Positions 9,917 through 18,917 of a DNA stretch of 22,721 nt are shown here, one piece after another. The position numbers were made by a program, and so were the translations under genes. The DNA is from Apostichopus californicus (Eukaryota > Echinodermata > Holothuroidea > Aspidochirotida > Stichopodidae). The stretch covers positions 9,152-31,872 of the forward strand of contig JAIPMN010000308.1 of NCBI GenBank assembly GCA_020650975.1, given 5' to 3'. The stretch's first letter is position 1, and every line of letters starts with the position of its first letter. The notes beneath the pieces are model-generated. The model worked only from the letters and a program-made list of their open reading frames with translations, was not told the origin of the DNA and made no database searches.

Positions 9917-10018
9917 GAACATGTTAACAGTATCGTCTACTTGAACGAGAAACATCGTTTCATGACAAAGTCACTGAAAGAAAATGGACATTTAAGATTG
10001 ATCAGACAAGAAACTATG

Positions 10019-10051
10019 TTTGTGATGAACAGACTATTGTCTGTTTGTGAT
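10019..10051. repeat. Short palindrome within 8-bp direct repeats (imperfect candidate)
   Basis: TTTGTGAT occurs at 10019-10026 and 10044-10051. Between them lies GAACAGACTATTGTCTG, which contains the stem CAGAC-TATT-GTCTG. It resembles the palindrome-plus-direct-repeat structures at 10167, 11227, 13752 and 19208. The sequence differs, and the left direct repeat does not abut the stem. It sits in the putative intron upstream of the ligand exon. Confidence 0.5.
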
Positions 10052-10166
10052 CTCCCGATTTTGAAGAGGTTTTTGCTCTATGAAACTAGGTAATCTAATA
10101 AGGTTATTTAAAGTTGCTTAATAACGTTCTGTCTTTACAGCAAACGTGTTAATAAAACCGGCCATA

Positions 10167-10200
10167 GTTGACGCATGGAGCTATAGCTCCATGGTTGACG
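10167..10200. mobile_element. Micro-palindrome insertion, copy A (20 bp, GTTGACG duplication)
   Basis: The perfect palindrome CATGGAGCTATAGCTCCATG (10174-10193) is bracketed by exact 7-bp direct repeats GTTGACG (10167-10173 and 10194-10200). On the minus strand the duplicated target reads CGTCAAC, matching the NNNNAAC form of the other three copies. Because the palindrome begins with CA and the right flank continues CA, the boundary is ambiguous by up to 2 bp. The right-hand GTTGACG also pairs with CGTCAAC at 10238-10244, giving a second, imperfect stem. Confidence 0.75.
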
Positions 10201-10259
10201 CAAGCATGCATGAGTCAATGAGTCCTTACTTGCTTCACGTCAACCGATTCACACAGTGA

Positions 10260-10277
10260 TTACAGTAACTACTGTAA
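10260..10277. repeat. 18-bp near-perfect palindrome
   Basis: TTACAGTA-AC-TACTGTAA has 8-bp perfect arms and a 2-bp centre. Its core TACAGTAACTACTG recurs at 14218-14231 in the fold-back unit, so it may be a small fragment of that family. No flanking direct repeat is present. Confidence 0.6.
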
Positions 10278-10321
10278 ATATTTAAAGTTTTGTTACACAG
10301 TAAAAACTGGATCGTGCTGAT

Positions 10322-10444
10322 AAATCTGGTAAGCCCCCCCCCCTTGCCCCTCCCTGCGGACGCCCATGGGTCCATCTTCCAAGGATTTATGCAGGATCAA
10401 TGCAGGGGGTCTTGGTTTAGAACATTTGAATGGCCATTTAGCGT
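10322..10444. other. C-tract and GC-rich spacer before the LINE remnant
   Basis: A poly-C run near 10334-10343 is followed by TTGCCCCTCCCTGCGGACGC and unremarkable sequence. It is probably the end of a dispersed repeat. No gene is seen. Confidence 0.35.
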
Positions 10445-10820
10445 GAAAAAGATCGTCATCGACTTGATGTCTTTGAAATGAGATGTCTCAGAGCAATACT
10501 GGGTGTCTCCATCTATAGATAAAGTGAGGAACGACACCATCAGACAAAGGCTGAATGTCACAACTACCACCAATGCTGCAATCTGCAAGAGACGCCTGAA
10601 ATGGGCCGGCCATGTCTTTAGGATGCCCAAGCATTCAAGAATGACTTCAGCAAGCCAAGACCTCCAGGACGACCACCTTCAAGATGGCAGGACCTAATCC
10701 AGAAAGACCTAGGTATGACAACCCAAGCTGCTGAAAGCTGCGCAGCAGATAGACCAGATTGGAGGAGGATTACTCGCCAGATGGCAAAGGGACACAGCGT
10801 CCTACGCACCTTAGTCAGTA
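10445..10820 (+). pseudogene. Second LINE reverse transcriptase C-terminal remnant
   Basis: Split over three frames, the translation gives KDRHRLDVFEMRCLRAILGV (from 10445), then DKVRNDTIRQRL with RRLKWAGHVFRMP (about 10518-10640), then SKPRPPGRPPSRWQDLIQ and DRPDWRRITRQMAKG to about 10800. FEMRCLRAILG, KWAGHVFRM, GRPPSRW and DRxxWRR are characteristic of the C-terminal region of LINE ORF2 proteins. Frameshifts near 10515 and 10645 and a TAG/TAA at each frame end show it is dead. It differs in sequence from the element at 1528-2110, so it represents another lineage or older copy. The upstream RT core is missing. Confidence 0.85.
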
Positions 10821-11039
10821 AGTCAGTTAGCATTTATACATTGTCTCCAGTTGACAAATATGTTTTAATGCTAAAATACATCAAGAGAAATGACAAAACA
10901 ATACTATCAACATAGCTATGAACATTCTTTGTAACTATATACCATGGAATGAGGATTGAGGAATTCGGCTTCTGGATACATCTTACAAACAACATACGAC
11001 ACTGAAACAACTGATTACTGATATGTCCAATAAATGAAC

Positions 11040-11493
11040 TCAACGCTCAAATGCACATTTCCATTCCCGAAGTAAAGAGTATTGCTGGTGCAATCCCACT
11101 TTTGTAGACCTAAGCCTGGCTTTCCTTTCAGCAAACATATCGATAAGTCCATCTATATCGAGTGACGATGCCTCGTCGCTCTCAATAGAAAGGATACCCA
11201 ATGAATCTTGGCGATCTTGAGAGATAGATGAACCAGGGAGTTGTTATAACAATTCCCTGGATGAACGCAGGTAAGTCTTGATAAGCTTCAACTTGGAAAA
11301 TGACCGTTCTGCGGTCGCCATTGTGACTGGAAGCATAAAAAATAGGACAACAGCAGATAACAACTTGGAGTAGGTACTGAGGTCTACGTCATTCAGAAGC
11401 TGCAGCACTTCAGAAACATGTGACATGTCCCTCAGATTATCGCCATAGCACCAGCGAAACGACTCAATCTCATTAACAAGATAAGTTTTTTAG
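11040..11493 (-). pseudogene. hAT transposase C-terminal dimerisation region, interrupted by a micro-palindrome
   Basis: The minus-strand frame reads YLVNEIESFRW, then LLSAVVLFFMLPVTMATAER, SFSKLKLIKTYLRSS. After the insertion it resumes SISQDRQDSLGILSIESD, SSLDIDGLIDMFAERKARL and ends with a TGA at 11042-11040. LPVTxATAERSFSKLKLIKTYLRS and FAERKAR are hallmarks of the hAT-family C-terminal dimerisation domain (hATC), as in ZMYM/DUF4371-type proteins. Within this 150-codon stretch the only in-frame stop is the TAA inside the palindrome at 11234-11259. The 33-bp insertion otherwise keeps the frame. The N-terminal zinc finger and catalytic core are absent (a TAA precedes 11493), so it is a fragment. 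Confidence 0.9.
11227..11266. mobile_element. Micro-palindrome insertion, copy B (26 bp, GATGAAC duplication) inside hAT remnant
   Basis: Arms CAGGGAGTTGTT and AACAATTCCCTG (one mismatch, AT centre; 11234-11259) lie between exact 7-bp direct repeats GATGAAC at 11227-11233 and 11260-11266. Taking out one repeat plus the palindrome joins the two halves of the hATC coding sequence in frame, at exactly the point expected from the family. The host sequence thus provides an internal empty-site control. The palindrome is the same family as copy C at 13759-13786. Confidence 0.88.
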
Positions 11494-11499
11494 CCAGTA

Positions 11500-11890
11500 A
11501 GCATAGGCCTTATTTCGGCTGAAACTTTGTCTACATCTATAGGCCTAAGTTCCTGTGCTTTTATACCTACCAGATTCACCGAAAGCATCTTTATTCTTAC
11601 CTTTTATTATTATATTTACATGAAAGCCCTGCCTTTTTTCATTCAAATGAACGTAGTTTCAAGTCTGTGGGTTATCGTTTTAGAATTTTTCAAAAAATCA
11701 TGTCTCGATGTTGTACTCAGTACAACATTGGCTGGAATTGGGTTTCAAATTCTATACTTTGTTTTCATTATAATAATAAATAACACAACTAGCTCGATAC
11801 ATACATTAATACCCAATGAGCCCATGATCATGATGTCCGTATTCCGTATCACGTGAAAATATGTATATTGTCTTGTTCAGTAAAAACTTC
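11500..11890. other. Intergenic, hydrophobic chance ORF and 21-bp palindrome
   Basis: A 109-codon plus-strand frame (11527-11856) is hydrophobic and phenylalanine/isoleucine-rich, but no family is recognised and it is most likely chance in T-rich DNA. It contains the palindrome ATGTTGTACT-C-AGTACAACAT (11708-11728, 10-bp perfect arms) without flanking direct repeats. TAGGCCTA occurs at 11540-11547. Confidence 0.45.
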
Positions 11891-11895
11891 TTTTC

Positions 11896-12005
11896 CAGTA
11901 AAAACGGGCCCTCCCTATCCAAAGAGGTACCCTTTTCTGTGCATCAGTATAGCGGGCCCCCTTTTGGTCGGGGCCCCCGGCTCAGCACGGTCCGAGCCCA
12001 TAGAA
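11896..12005. repeat. GC-rich dispersed-repeat-like segment
   Basis: The segment has CGGGCCCTCCC, GCGGGCCCCC and GGGGCCCCCGGCTCAGC blocks and stands out from the AT-rich surroundings. Such GGGCCC-rich islands look like the conserved part of an interspersed repeat. There is no second copy in this window, so the call rests on composition only. Confidence 0.35.
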
Positions 12006-12540
12006 GTTACGCTACTTATTCCCAATGAAACAGGGGAGATACCAGGTGTGTTTCATTCATGGACTACTCAATTACATTCACTGCTTCCCTCTATTTACAC
12101 ATAATTTTCATGCATGATCCAATTTGAAATTGAGTGTAATTAGAGGTATAAGGTTAATAATATTTTTTATTATCTCGTAACCATTGAAAATAGCATTGAA
12201 ATGGAAAAGATAACATTAAAATCTTAAAGAATAGTAAGATATTCAAGGGAGCTTTGCTTTAACTACAGAAATCTCCAATTTAGAAAAGAGATCTTTCTGA
12301 TTTTCAGCACTGTGGTAAAATACCCTTTTAAGTCCCCTGTGTATAGGGATACTACATTATATCAATTTAAGCAATTATTTAACAATGGCACTCAACAAAT
12401 TCATCATGAACAGTCAGCAACCATTTCTCAAAGTCTATTTTGAATGTTAAGATATAAACATTTTATTTTATATACACATTTTCTGCGAATGAAGACCAGA
12501 GAGAAATCCGTCCCAGCGGTTACTTGCATTTAAATACATT
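12006..12540. other. No recognisable feature
   Basis: AT-rich intergenic DNA without a supported gene or repeat. Confidence 0.5.
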
Positions 12541-12624
12541 CAGGGGGTAAGAAGCTTCCAAAAAGTGTGGGGGGGGGGGCGCGCAACATCAGAGGGGCAC
12601 TTTCTCATTCCACAACCACCACTC
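12541..12624. repeat. Dispersed repeat, copy 2 (inverted relative to 1-76)
   Basis: The reverse complement of this segment aligns with 1-76: GAAGCTTCCAAAAAGT, a G tract of about 11, CAACATCAGAGG, TTTCTCATTCCACAACC and ACCACTC. The G tract here is longer and followed by CGCGC. The two copies are some 12.5 kb apart in inverted orientation. Confidence 0.85.
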
Positions 12625-12839
12625 GTTATGCTATAAAGCGATACACACGGGCCATATCACTGAAATATATACGATGTGTTAGTATGCTATCAATACTATA
12701 ATAATGCGCTGCAACATTGATTTTTATTTATTGAGATTGTTGATTGTTAACCGTGCTACAAAAAGATATGGGATGCCATTTTAAAAATAGCATGTACAGA
12801 CTAAAAATAAATAATTAAAATTAAATACTATAATTAACA

Positions 12840-12965
12840 AAGGCAAAAGACAGCTCTTCATCACAGGGGCACATTTAATTTGCCAGTAGGGCACATTTGC
12901 TATTTTAGAAAAAAGTGGGGGCACGTGCCCCCAGTGCCCCCCCCCCCCGGCTCCTACCCCCTGAA
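12840..12965. repeat. Dispersed repeat with poly-C core
   Basis: GGGGCACATTTAATTTGCC and GGGCACATTTGCTATTTTAG form an internal near-duplication. They are followed by GTGGGGGCACGTGCCCCC (a GC-rich palindrome) and a long C run. The structure looks like the end of an interspersed repeat. The open frame crossing it is not a gene. Confidence 0.5.
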
Positions 12966-13740
12966 CACATTACATATGAAGCAGCACAGGAGTAGTTTGC
13001 AAGCTAGGCTAACCCTAAATGAAGTTGCAGATGGAGATCAGTCATTACTTACATGGTTTTGATGACTGGGAATTGTGTGACGTAATACCACAACGATGAA
13101 AAACAGAGGGCCATTGTTTTTTGCTGTTTTAATAGCTTTCAAGTACCCCAAATGATATGATACTCTCAAAAGGAATGCTTGTGTAGATATAATCCAGGCA
13201 TGACTTATTATATGTTGTTACTACAATCCCCAACTGTTTTTAAGGTAAGGTGCCATACATCAGAAACAAAAGAGAACGTTTGTCAGAGATGTATTGCAGC
13301 AACTCACCATTGAATTCGCCCGTGATGACTATTGGATGTGACTTCAGACATCAGTCTAATCAAATAATTCTTCAATTCACTTATGGGGGCCTTCTTTGAT
13401 CTGTAAACAGCATGAATCTGAATTAACCAGCTAGTTTTGTTAGTGTTATTTCAACATTGTTTGCATTTCAAGATCGTCGACTTTGTACTAGAGATGTAAT
13501 ATTGTGTATATGACAGTACCAAATGGAGGTTGTGTATTTCTTTCGGTTGAAGTGTCATTTCTATCAAATGAAAGCCATCAATTTGAAGGTCTTACTCTGT
13601 AACAATTGCTGTAAGATGGCAGATGGCATTCTGTAAGAGTATACTACTTCAGCAGCCACGATTCTAGTATCACTTCTGATATTTGCCTATATATGATTGG
13701 GGAAAATACAGGTGCCCATGAGATGCAAATGTTTTGCTAT
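12966..13740. other. No recognisable feature
   Basis: Intergenic AT-rich sequence with no supported coding region, RNA gene or repeat. Confidence 0.5.
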
Positions 13741-13751
13741 ATCTACAATAT

Positions 13752-13793
13752 CTACAACCAGGGAGTTGTTCCATAACAACTCCCTGCTACAAC
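13752..13793. mobile_element. Micro-palindrome insertion, copy C (28 bp, CTACAAC duplication)
   Basis: Perfect 12-bp arms CAGGGAGTTGTT and AACAACTCCCTG with a CCAT centre (13759-13786) are flanked by exact 7-bp direct repeats CTACAAC (13752-13758 and 13787-13793). The left arm is identical to copy B; the unrelated flanks and centre show that these are independent insertions, not a duplication of the locus. Confidence 0.85.
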
Positions 13794-14190
13794 ATGGCAT
13801 ATTGAATTTGTTGTAATCGACACCAGCAGAGGACGTACAACAAAGTTAATATTGATGTGTGAGTGACATTATATTTTCAGGTTTGTAAGAAAGTTCGCGC
13901 TCCAAATATTCAGTAGGGGCTATAGCACTAACAGTCCATATATGCTGTTGCACTGATGCTGTTTTATTATCTGTAACAGCACCCTGCTTAAGGAAGGATA
14001 GGTAACACTAAACATTCCCTTCTCAATCTGTTCTGCATGAAAAGGTCAACCACTCTTTACTGGTATATATATATATACATTCCAACTGATATCTGAAGTT
14101 GAAGAGAAGAAAGAAGTTACAGTGTAACATATGGAATTTGTCACCAGCCTGACAGGACAAGCAGTGGTTCTGACAGAAAAAAAAAGCTGT
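13794..14190. other. No recognisable gene; short TA microsatellite
   Basis: Apart from a TATATATATATA run near 14065-14077, nothing is recognised here. Confidence 0.45.
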
Positions 14191-14356
14191 GACAAGTCAG
14201 CCGATACTCATAGCTAGTACAGTAACTACTGGTGCCACCTGTACCACATGTTACCGTGTTACGAACACAAAGTAGTAATTACTGATGTACGGTTGTGGGA
14301 CATGAACAGTAATAACATATGTTACAGGTGGCACCAGTAGTTACTGTACCGTACTA
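14191..14356. repeat. Fold-back unit with perfect 27-bp inverted repeat
   Basis: Positions 14217-14243 are the exact reverse complement of 14323-14349, with 79 bp between, and the pairing continues imperfectly outward to 14215 and 14356. A diverged inverted copy of 14191-14296 lies at 14977-15074. The two share CCGATACTCAT, GTACAGTAACTA, TGTTACCGTGTTAC and AACACAAAGTAGTAA. The unit is non-coding and resembles a fold-back or MITE-like element. Confidence 0.8.
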
Positions 14357-14524
14357 GATATGTGTTTGAAGTAAAGGAGGTACGGTACCGCTTAATTCCA
14401 TTTCACACTTCTCTTTAAATTACGCTAATTCGTTATGTCGAGAACGAAGAAAGGCCATGTTCGGGTATATCCATAGGCCTACTTAGCATAGAACGACTAT
14501 AGATACGACTTCATTTTAGAATCG

Positions 14525-14905
14525 CGTATTAACGAACTCGCACTCAATGGTTGGTACAGCAACTATACTGTTCATGTGCCACATCCTGTCTCATCTCTTT
14601 TACAGGACCTAAACCTGGTGCCCTTGGCAGAGAGGCGCAGGCAAAGTAGAATCATCTTATTTGCTAAGGGCATCCATGGTCAGGCTCAGATTCCTATTGA
14701 CTGCCTAAGGAAGCCTCTGCGTAGGAGTCGGAACATGCACGATATGCATTTCTGCCAATTGTATGCCAGTACTAATTGCTATAAGTATAGTTTTCTTCCA
14801 AATACAATTAGGGATTGGAATAGTTTGCCTTCTGACCTCATTAGTAGTTCCATGGGTTCTGTGAATCCTGTCACTCATATCAGTACTCGTGTCAGAGTTA
14901 ACTAA
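14525..14905 (+). pseudogene. Third LINE remnant: RT C-terminal tail
   Basis: From about 14543 the frame reads NYTVHVPHPVSSLLQDLNLV and PLAERRRQSRIILFAKGIHG, then YKYSFLPNTIRDWNSLPSDL and a TAA stop at 14903-14905. SSLLQxLNxxPLxxRRxxSRxxxFxK followed by FxPxTIRDWNSLP is the usual C-terminal end of many CR1/Jockey-type LINE polyproteins in marine invertebrates. The catalytic RT core is missing, so it is a 5'-truncated copy. Sequence after the stop, up to CGAAGACGAAGAC near 14967-14978, may be its 3' end. It sits between the inverted arms 14191-14296 and 14977-15074. Confidence 0.85.
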
Positions 14906-14976
14906 TTACTCTCTTGACGTGTGTGTGGTGAGATATTGTCCCTTTTTGCGGATGTGTCACCGTAACGAAGACGAAG

Positions 14977-15074
14977 ACAACTGTACATCAGTTATTACTA
15001 CTTTGTGTTGGTAACACGGTAACAGGACATGGACATTAGTTACTGTACGAGCCATGAGTATCGGGTGGACAAGT
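14977..15074. repeat. Inverted partner of the 14191-14296 unit
   Basis: In reverse complement it aligns with the left unit over about 98 bp. Several 10-15-bp identical blocks are present (for example ACAAAGTAGTAA, TGTTACCGTGTTAC, CCGATACTCAT), and the middle part is diverged. The pair brackets the third LINE remnant. Confidence 0.75.
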
Positions 15075-15119
15075 AGAAAAAAGAAGAAAGACAAATGGAA
15101 CATATAGAGATGGCGATTA

Positions 15120-15790
15120 GCCACTTCTAAGGTCAAGGTACCTTTGATTTTTTGACATTTGGACCTCTGCTTCCCCCAAATGGCATTTGACTTCCACTCA
15201 AATAATTCGGTTCTGGTACTCACAATAAAAAAGACACATGCCAAATATGAGCTATGTGATACAACCTTGGGATATCGTGTTTACAAGGTTTGTGTTTATA
15301 AGGCTTTACAGGATGTGACCTTTGATGACCTCAAATAACCTTTCACCTCACTTAAAAAACAATCATGTTTTTGTAGCCGCATGCAAAATATGACAGCCAA
15401 TAAAGTTTCCTATTTGGACATAGGCCTATCGTGTTTATAAGGATTTCAAGTTTTGGCCCCTGGTGACGTCAAATGAACCCTGGTCTACACCAAATTGTGC
15501 AAAAACTTCACAATACTTAAGGCTATCCTACCATGCATATATGAGCTCCTTTGATATTTAGGTTCTGGAGATACAGCGTTTTTAAGATTTTCACATTTTG
15601 CCCTTTGCTGACCCCAAATGATCTCCACCCAATAGGGTTCTTATACTAATTATGGGGAAGCCACATGCCAAATATAAGAACTAAACAGGTTATGTATCTT
15701 GAGATATCGTGTTTACAAGATAGGGCGTCACAGATACACACATACACACGCATCCACACAAACTTGACGGCATAGGTTGCTTGTCTGCCT
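15120..15790 (+). repeat. TATCGTGTTTACAAGG repeat array with CA-rich terminus
   Basis: Diverged units carry GATATCGTGTTTACAAGGTT (about 15271), TATCGTGTTTATAAGG (about 15427) and GAGATATCGTGTTTACAAGA (about 15700). They alternate with ACATGCCAAATATGAGC, TGACCTCAAATAACCTTT and TGACCCCAAATGATCTCC. The array ends in CACAGATACACACATACACA and GACGGCATAGG. It is the same family as 1503-2440 and 7050-7500. It contains a DR4-type AGGTCA half-site pair (see findings). Confidence 0.85.
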
Positions 15791-16009
15791 CTGGCAAGTC
15801 ACCAAAACAACCATGTAGGTACATTCCATTATTTGAGTTCTGCTCACTGAAATACCAGATTAGTACGCAATCGTTGAACTGAAACTTCCGAAATGGATTT
15901 GGTAGAAATGTACTTGCATTATAATACTTAAAGAAGAATTGAATTTCTCAAGTAATCAGTCTAACAGTAATAGTAATAACTGGTTTTGGGCAAAAGTTGG
16001 TCCCCGCAA

Positions 16010-16350
16010 TGGCGGAGCTAGGGGTATTGGTCAGGGGGGGGGGGGGCGAGAATGGTCTGTAGGGGCGCTTTCGACACTATCTAAGCGGAGCGCCACCATT
16101 GGTTGGCGCGGAGCGTACAGAAATTTGTTGGGTAAAGATACACTCTAGATCGCCGGAAATGACCCTTTCCGGGCCTTGCTAATTTGCAGATAAACGAAGA
16201 ATAAATAATCGCCATTTTGTCAGAAAATTACACCAACAAAATGTGACAAATGTCAATAGGTAGATGAGAGCGCAATAAAAAAGTCAATAATCGCAAATAA
16301 GTAAAAAGTGGTAANCCCCCTGACTGTATGGACGCTCCGCTACTGGGTCC
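16010..16350. repeat. Dispersed repeat with poly-G tract
   Basis: The element begins near GGCGGAGCTAGGGGTATTGG and runs through a G tract. It then carries GAATGGTCTGTAGGGGCGC, GACACTATCTAAGCGGAGC (16073-16091) and CCGGAAATGACCC, and ends near CCCCCTGACTGTATGGACGC. The middle part is shared with 4424-4512. An ambiguous base (n) lies at 16315 beside a C run. The glycine-rich open frame at 15939-16148 arises from the G-rich repeat. Confidence 0.75.
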
Positions 16351-18910
16351 CCGTTCAAAGCAAATCCCAGAGGAATAAACATTTCAAAGGTTGTTCAAAG
16401 TTTGTTCTTTTTATGTGGAATCTGGATTCAACTTACAGGTCGCTAACTTTGGGAGGAGAGAGTTAGATTATGCTAAGTTGTTTACATTCACCTTGCAGAT
16501 TATCGAAGAGAGCACCGCATTCTCTATCTCTACTCCAATGTAAACTGTAGAACTGGCCAAAGTTTTACCGACCAGGATCGTCATGGCGTCCTTCATGAAT
16601 GAGCAAATACTCCGTCGGTTTAAACTTTCTGGCGCAGTATCCGATCTTCTACTGCCTTAAATCTTTTACATAGCCATTTATGATAATGACGGATATGAGG
16701 TACAGTTCCACGATGAACTAAGTAGTATATGATCAAATGACGTAGCCGTGGAATATACTGTCGCAAGTAATTGATCCTCGGTGAATGTGGCCATTCGTAT
16801 CAACCGGTGAGGTTAATGACCGAATGTTCTTCGTGTAGAAGAAACAATACAAGGCGGCAATTCATGATGATGAATGAACCTTTGACCTCTTTTTTCTTTA
16901 GAAATTAGTTTTCTCTTTTCTGTTCATAAATCTTTCAATGTAGCATTACCACGCATTTTCTCTTCGTCACGCGATACATTCTAGTCTACCAGAGAGAAAG
17001 ATTAACTCTTAAATTTCGCCGTCTCAAAGAAATGCCGAGGTTTCCTCTCGGCACTGTCAAAACACGGTGGAGGTAGAACTTTGGTTCTTCCGACATCTCT
17101 CTGACAAGCACACGTATTAGCCTCAATCAGAACAAGATGCACCTGATCGCTCTAGATCTATCTTGCCACCCACTCTACATGTTGTATAGCAATCCACGGC
17201 AACTTTATCGCCAAAAATGGCTATAAAGTCATTGAGATTATATAAATTGGCATATGTATTCGAGTAAGCGTTGCTTCGCTCCTTTTGCCATTATTTTCAG
17301 GAGACAATATGTAAACAACATATAGAGGCCATTAACATCCAATAAATTTGAAACTAATAAACCGCATATGAGATTCCGTTGTTGGCAAATAATACAAGAA
17401 AGTTTCATTCAACTTCGTATCTATTAGCTGAATTATGATGAAGCCCTCCATTCAATGTGTGGCTTATATATTCATTGCTGTATCAATTAAAGAAATTACA
17501 CCGTGTACAGTAGGTACCACACCACAATTATATCTGCTCGAAAAGTTAATTGCAAAAAGAGCCAAAATTACCTTATCATTATGTAATGCTTGTTGTAGCA
17601 TTTTATCAGTTTCTATCATCGTTTCTTCTGCTTTTATTTAAAAGAATATAATTTTTAGTACAGATGGTGTGAAAATAGGGAGGAATGAAGGTGAAATTAC
17701 CATGTTATAAAATCTTTGATTAATTGTTGATATTACTCCGAGCGAGCAGATGTAAGGGTTGGTGTTCAGTATATGCTAAACTTGTTCCTCGTTTAGCTCA
17801 AAATCTAAACGGTCATGATATGGAAATTTGTTAGTGCAATGGCAGGGCAAGATCTCAGCTATCATGTGATGGGTAGGATATGTCAGTTTGAAAACTTCTG
17901 TCTATGTTTTGGCGGGTCTTGAAAGTGACGAGTTAGTGTGTAAGTCAATGGAACAATTCATTTTGATGCGACACCTGTAGGTACTATGCATCACATGAAC
18001 AAAATTCGATATTTGCGTAGTCATCCTGTTTGGTAGCCCAAAAGTCATTCAAGCTTTACGTTGATAGCTATCGTAACGGTTTTAACTTTTTAAGACTTTC
18101 TATTTTGCCCTCAAATTACCTTTACACAAAACGTTCTCTTGTCGGTGTCAACCCTGTGCACAACGCATTCTTTTGCCAGCGTTTGCTAATATAGTATGAA
18201 ATGAAGCACACATTGATAGAAAGAATAAAACAAACTTTAGCAACTGAACTTGAAAATCTGTCAATGTAAAGTTTGGTCTAACGAAGAATAGGCATTATAT
18301 TACTTTCATCGAAATAGTTGATGTAATTGTTATACATCCATCTCACTAAGACTCCTATCAGTACAACTAATGGGTTCGTTCATTATGGTGAGGCATCGAA
18401 ACAAACTGATTCTCTATATCACAACGTACATATTTCTATCAAACAAATATAAGTAGTGTGATAGCACGGATGTATGACGCCCTATAAATGTTTCACCTTC
18501 ATGTGTACTGTATAAATATGGTGTAATATTTTCTCAAGACAGTTTGCGTTAAGTTATGATTTATAATGTTGGTAATGCCTGCCATGAGCCTAAAATGTTT
18601 TTTTATTAAAGGATTGGTTTATAGTCGGCTCGGAGTAAGACCGTATGTGATCTACTTCATCCACCAAACAAGCCTTAAATCTAAATGACATGAATGGAGA
18701 AGCTGTCTTTGGGTTGCTAAAATTGCTTCGAAACTTACCTATACTGGAGACTTAAATTTCTAACTTAATGACCAATAAAAGATACATATGAAGACAGCTA
18801 CGGAGAATTGCTATAGTGAAATATTTAAGGAAATGCGCTGCTTTAGCAAAAAATAACGATGAATGAGAAATGGTTTGTGTCTAAAATTCATCTTTAAGCT
18901 ATCACACAGC
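16351..18910. other. Long intergenic stretch without a supported gene
   Basis: Between 16500 and 17200 the GC content is higher and several short frames on both strands stay open at once. None has a domain or a decisive pair of splice sites. The rest is AT-rich with only short frames (for example 17435-17641 plus). The missing first exon of the ligand gene could be here, but I cannot identify it. Confidence 0.45.
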
Positions 18911-18917
18911 TTTGTAG

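Noticed and set aside
9901-9955. ATG at 9955 as the start of the ligand protein
   Set aside because: The first 18 codons lack a signal peptide and overlap a strong pyrimidine tract and CAG acceptor. A secreted TGF-beta ligand needs an upstream exon, so this ATG is most likely intronic.
9961-9985. Alternative acceptor TTTTCTTTCAG before 9973
   Set aside because: It places an in-frame TGA as the first codon of the exon relative to the ligand frame.
11527-11856. Hydrophobic 109-codon frame resembling a membrane protein
   Set aside because: T-rich DNA yields Phe/Ile/Leu codons by chance; no family match and it starts beside a transposon remnant.
15939-16148. Glycine-rich small protein
   Set aside because: The frame lies in a dispersed repeat with a poly-G tract also seen in part at 4424-4512.
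16561-16662. Short plus-strand frame from ATGGCGTCC with good Kozak context
   Set aside because: Only 26 codons before a stop, with no recognisable motif or splice support.
16985-17160. Possible coding exon on the minus strand (frames starting MSEEPKFYLHRV and RDVGRTKVLPPP)
   Set aside because: Several frames on both strands are open over the same 150 bp, no domain is recognised, and no donor/acceptor pair picks one frame. It does not resemble the expected signal-peptide exon of the ligand.
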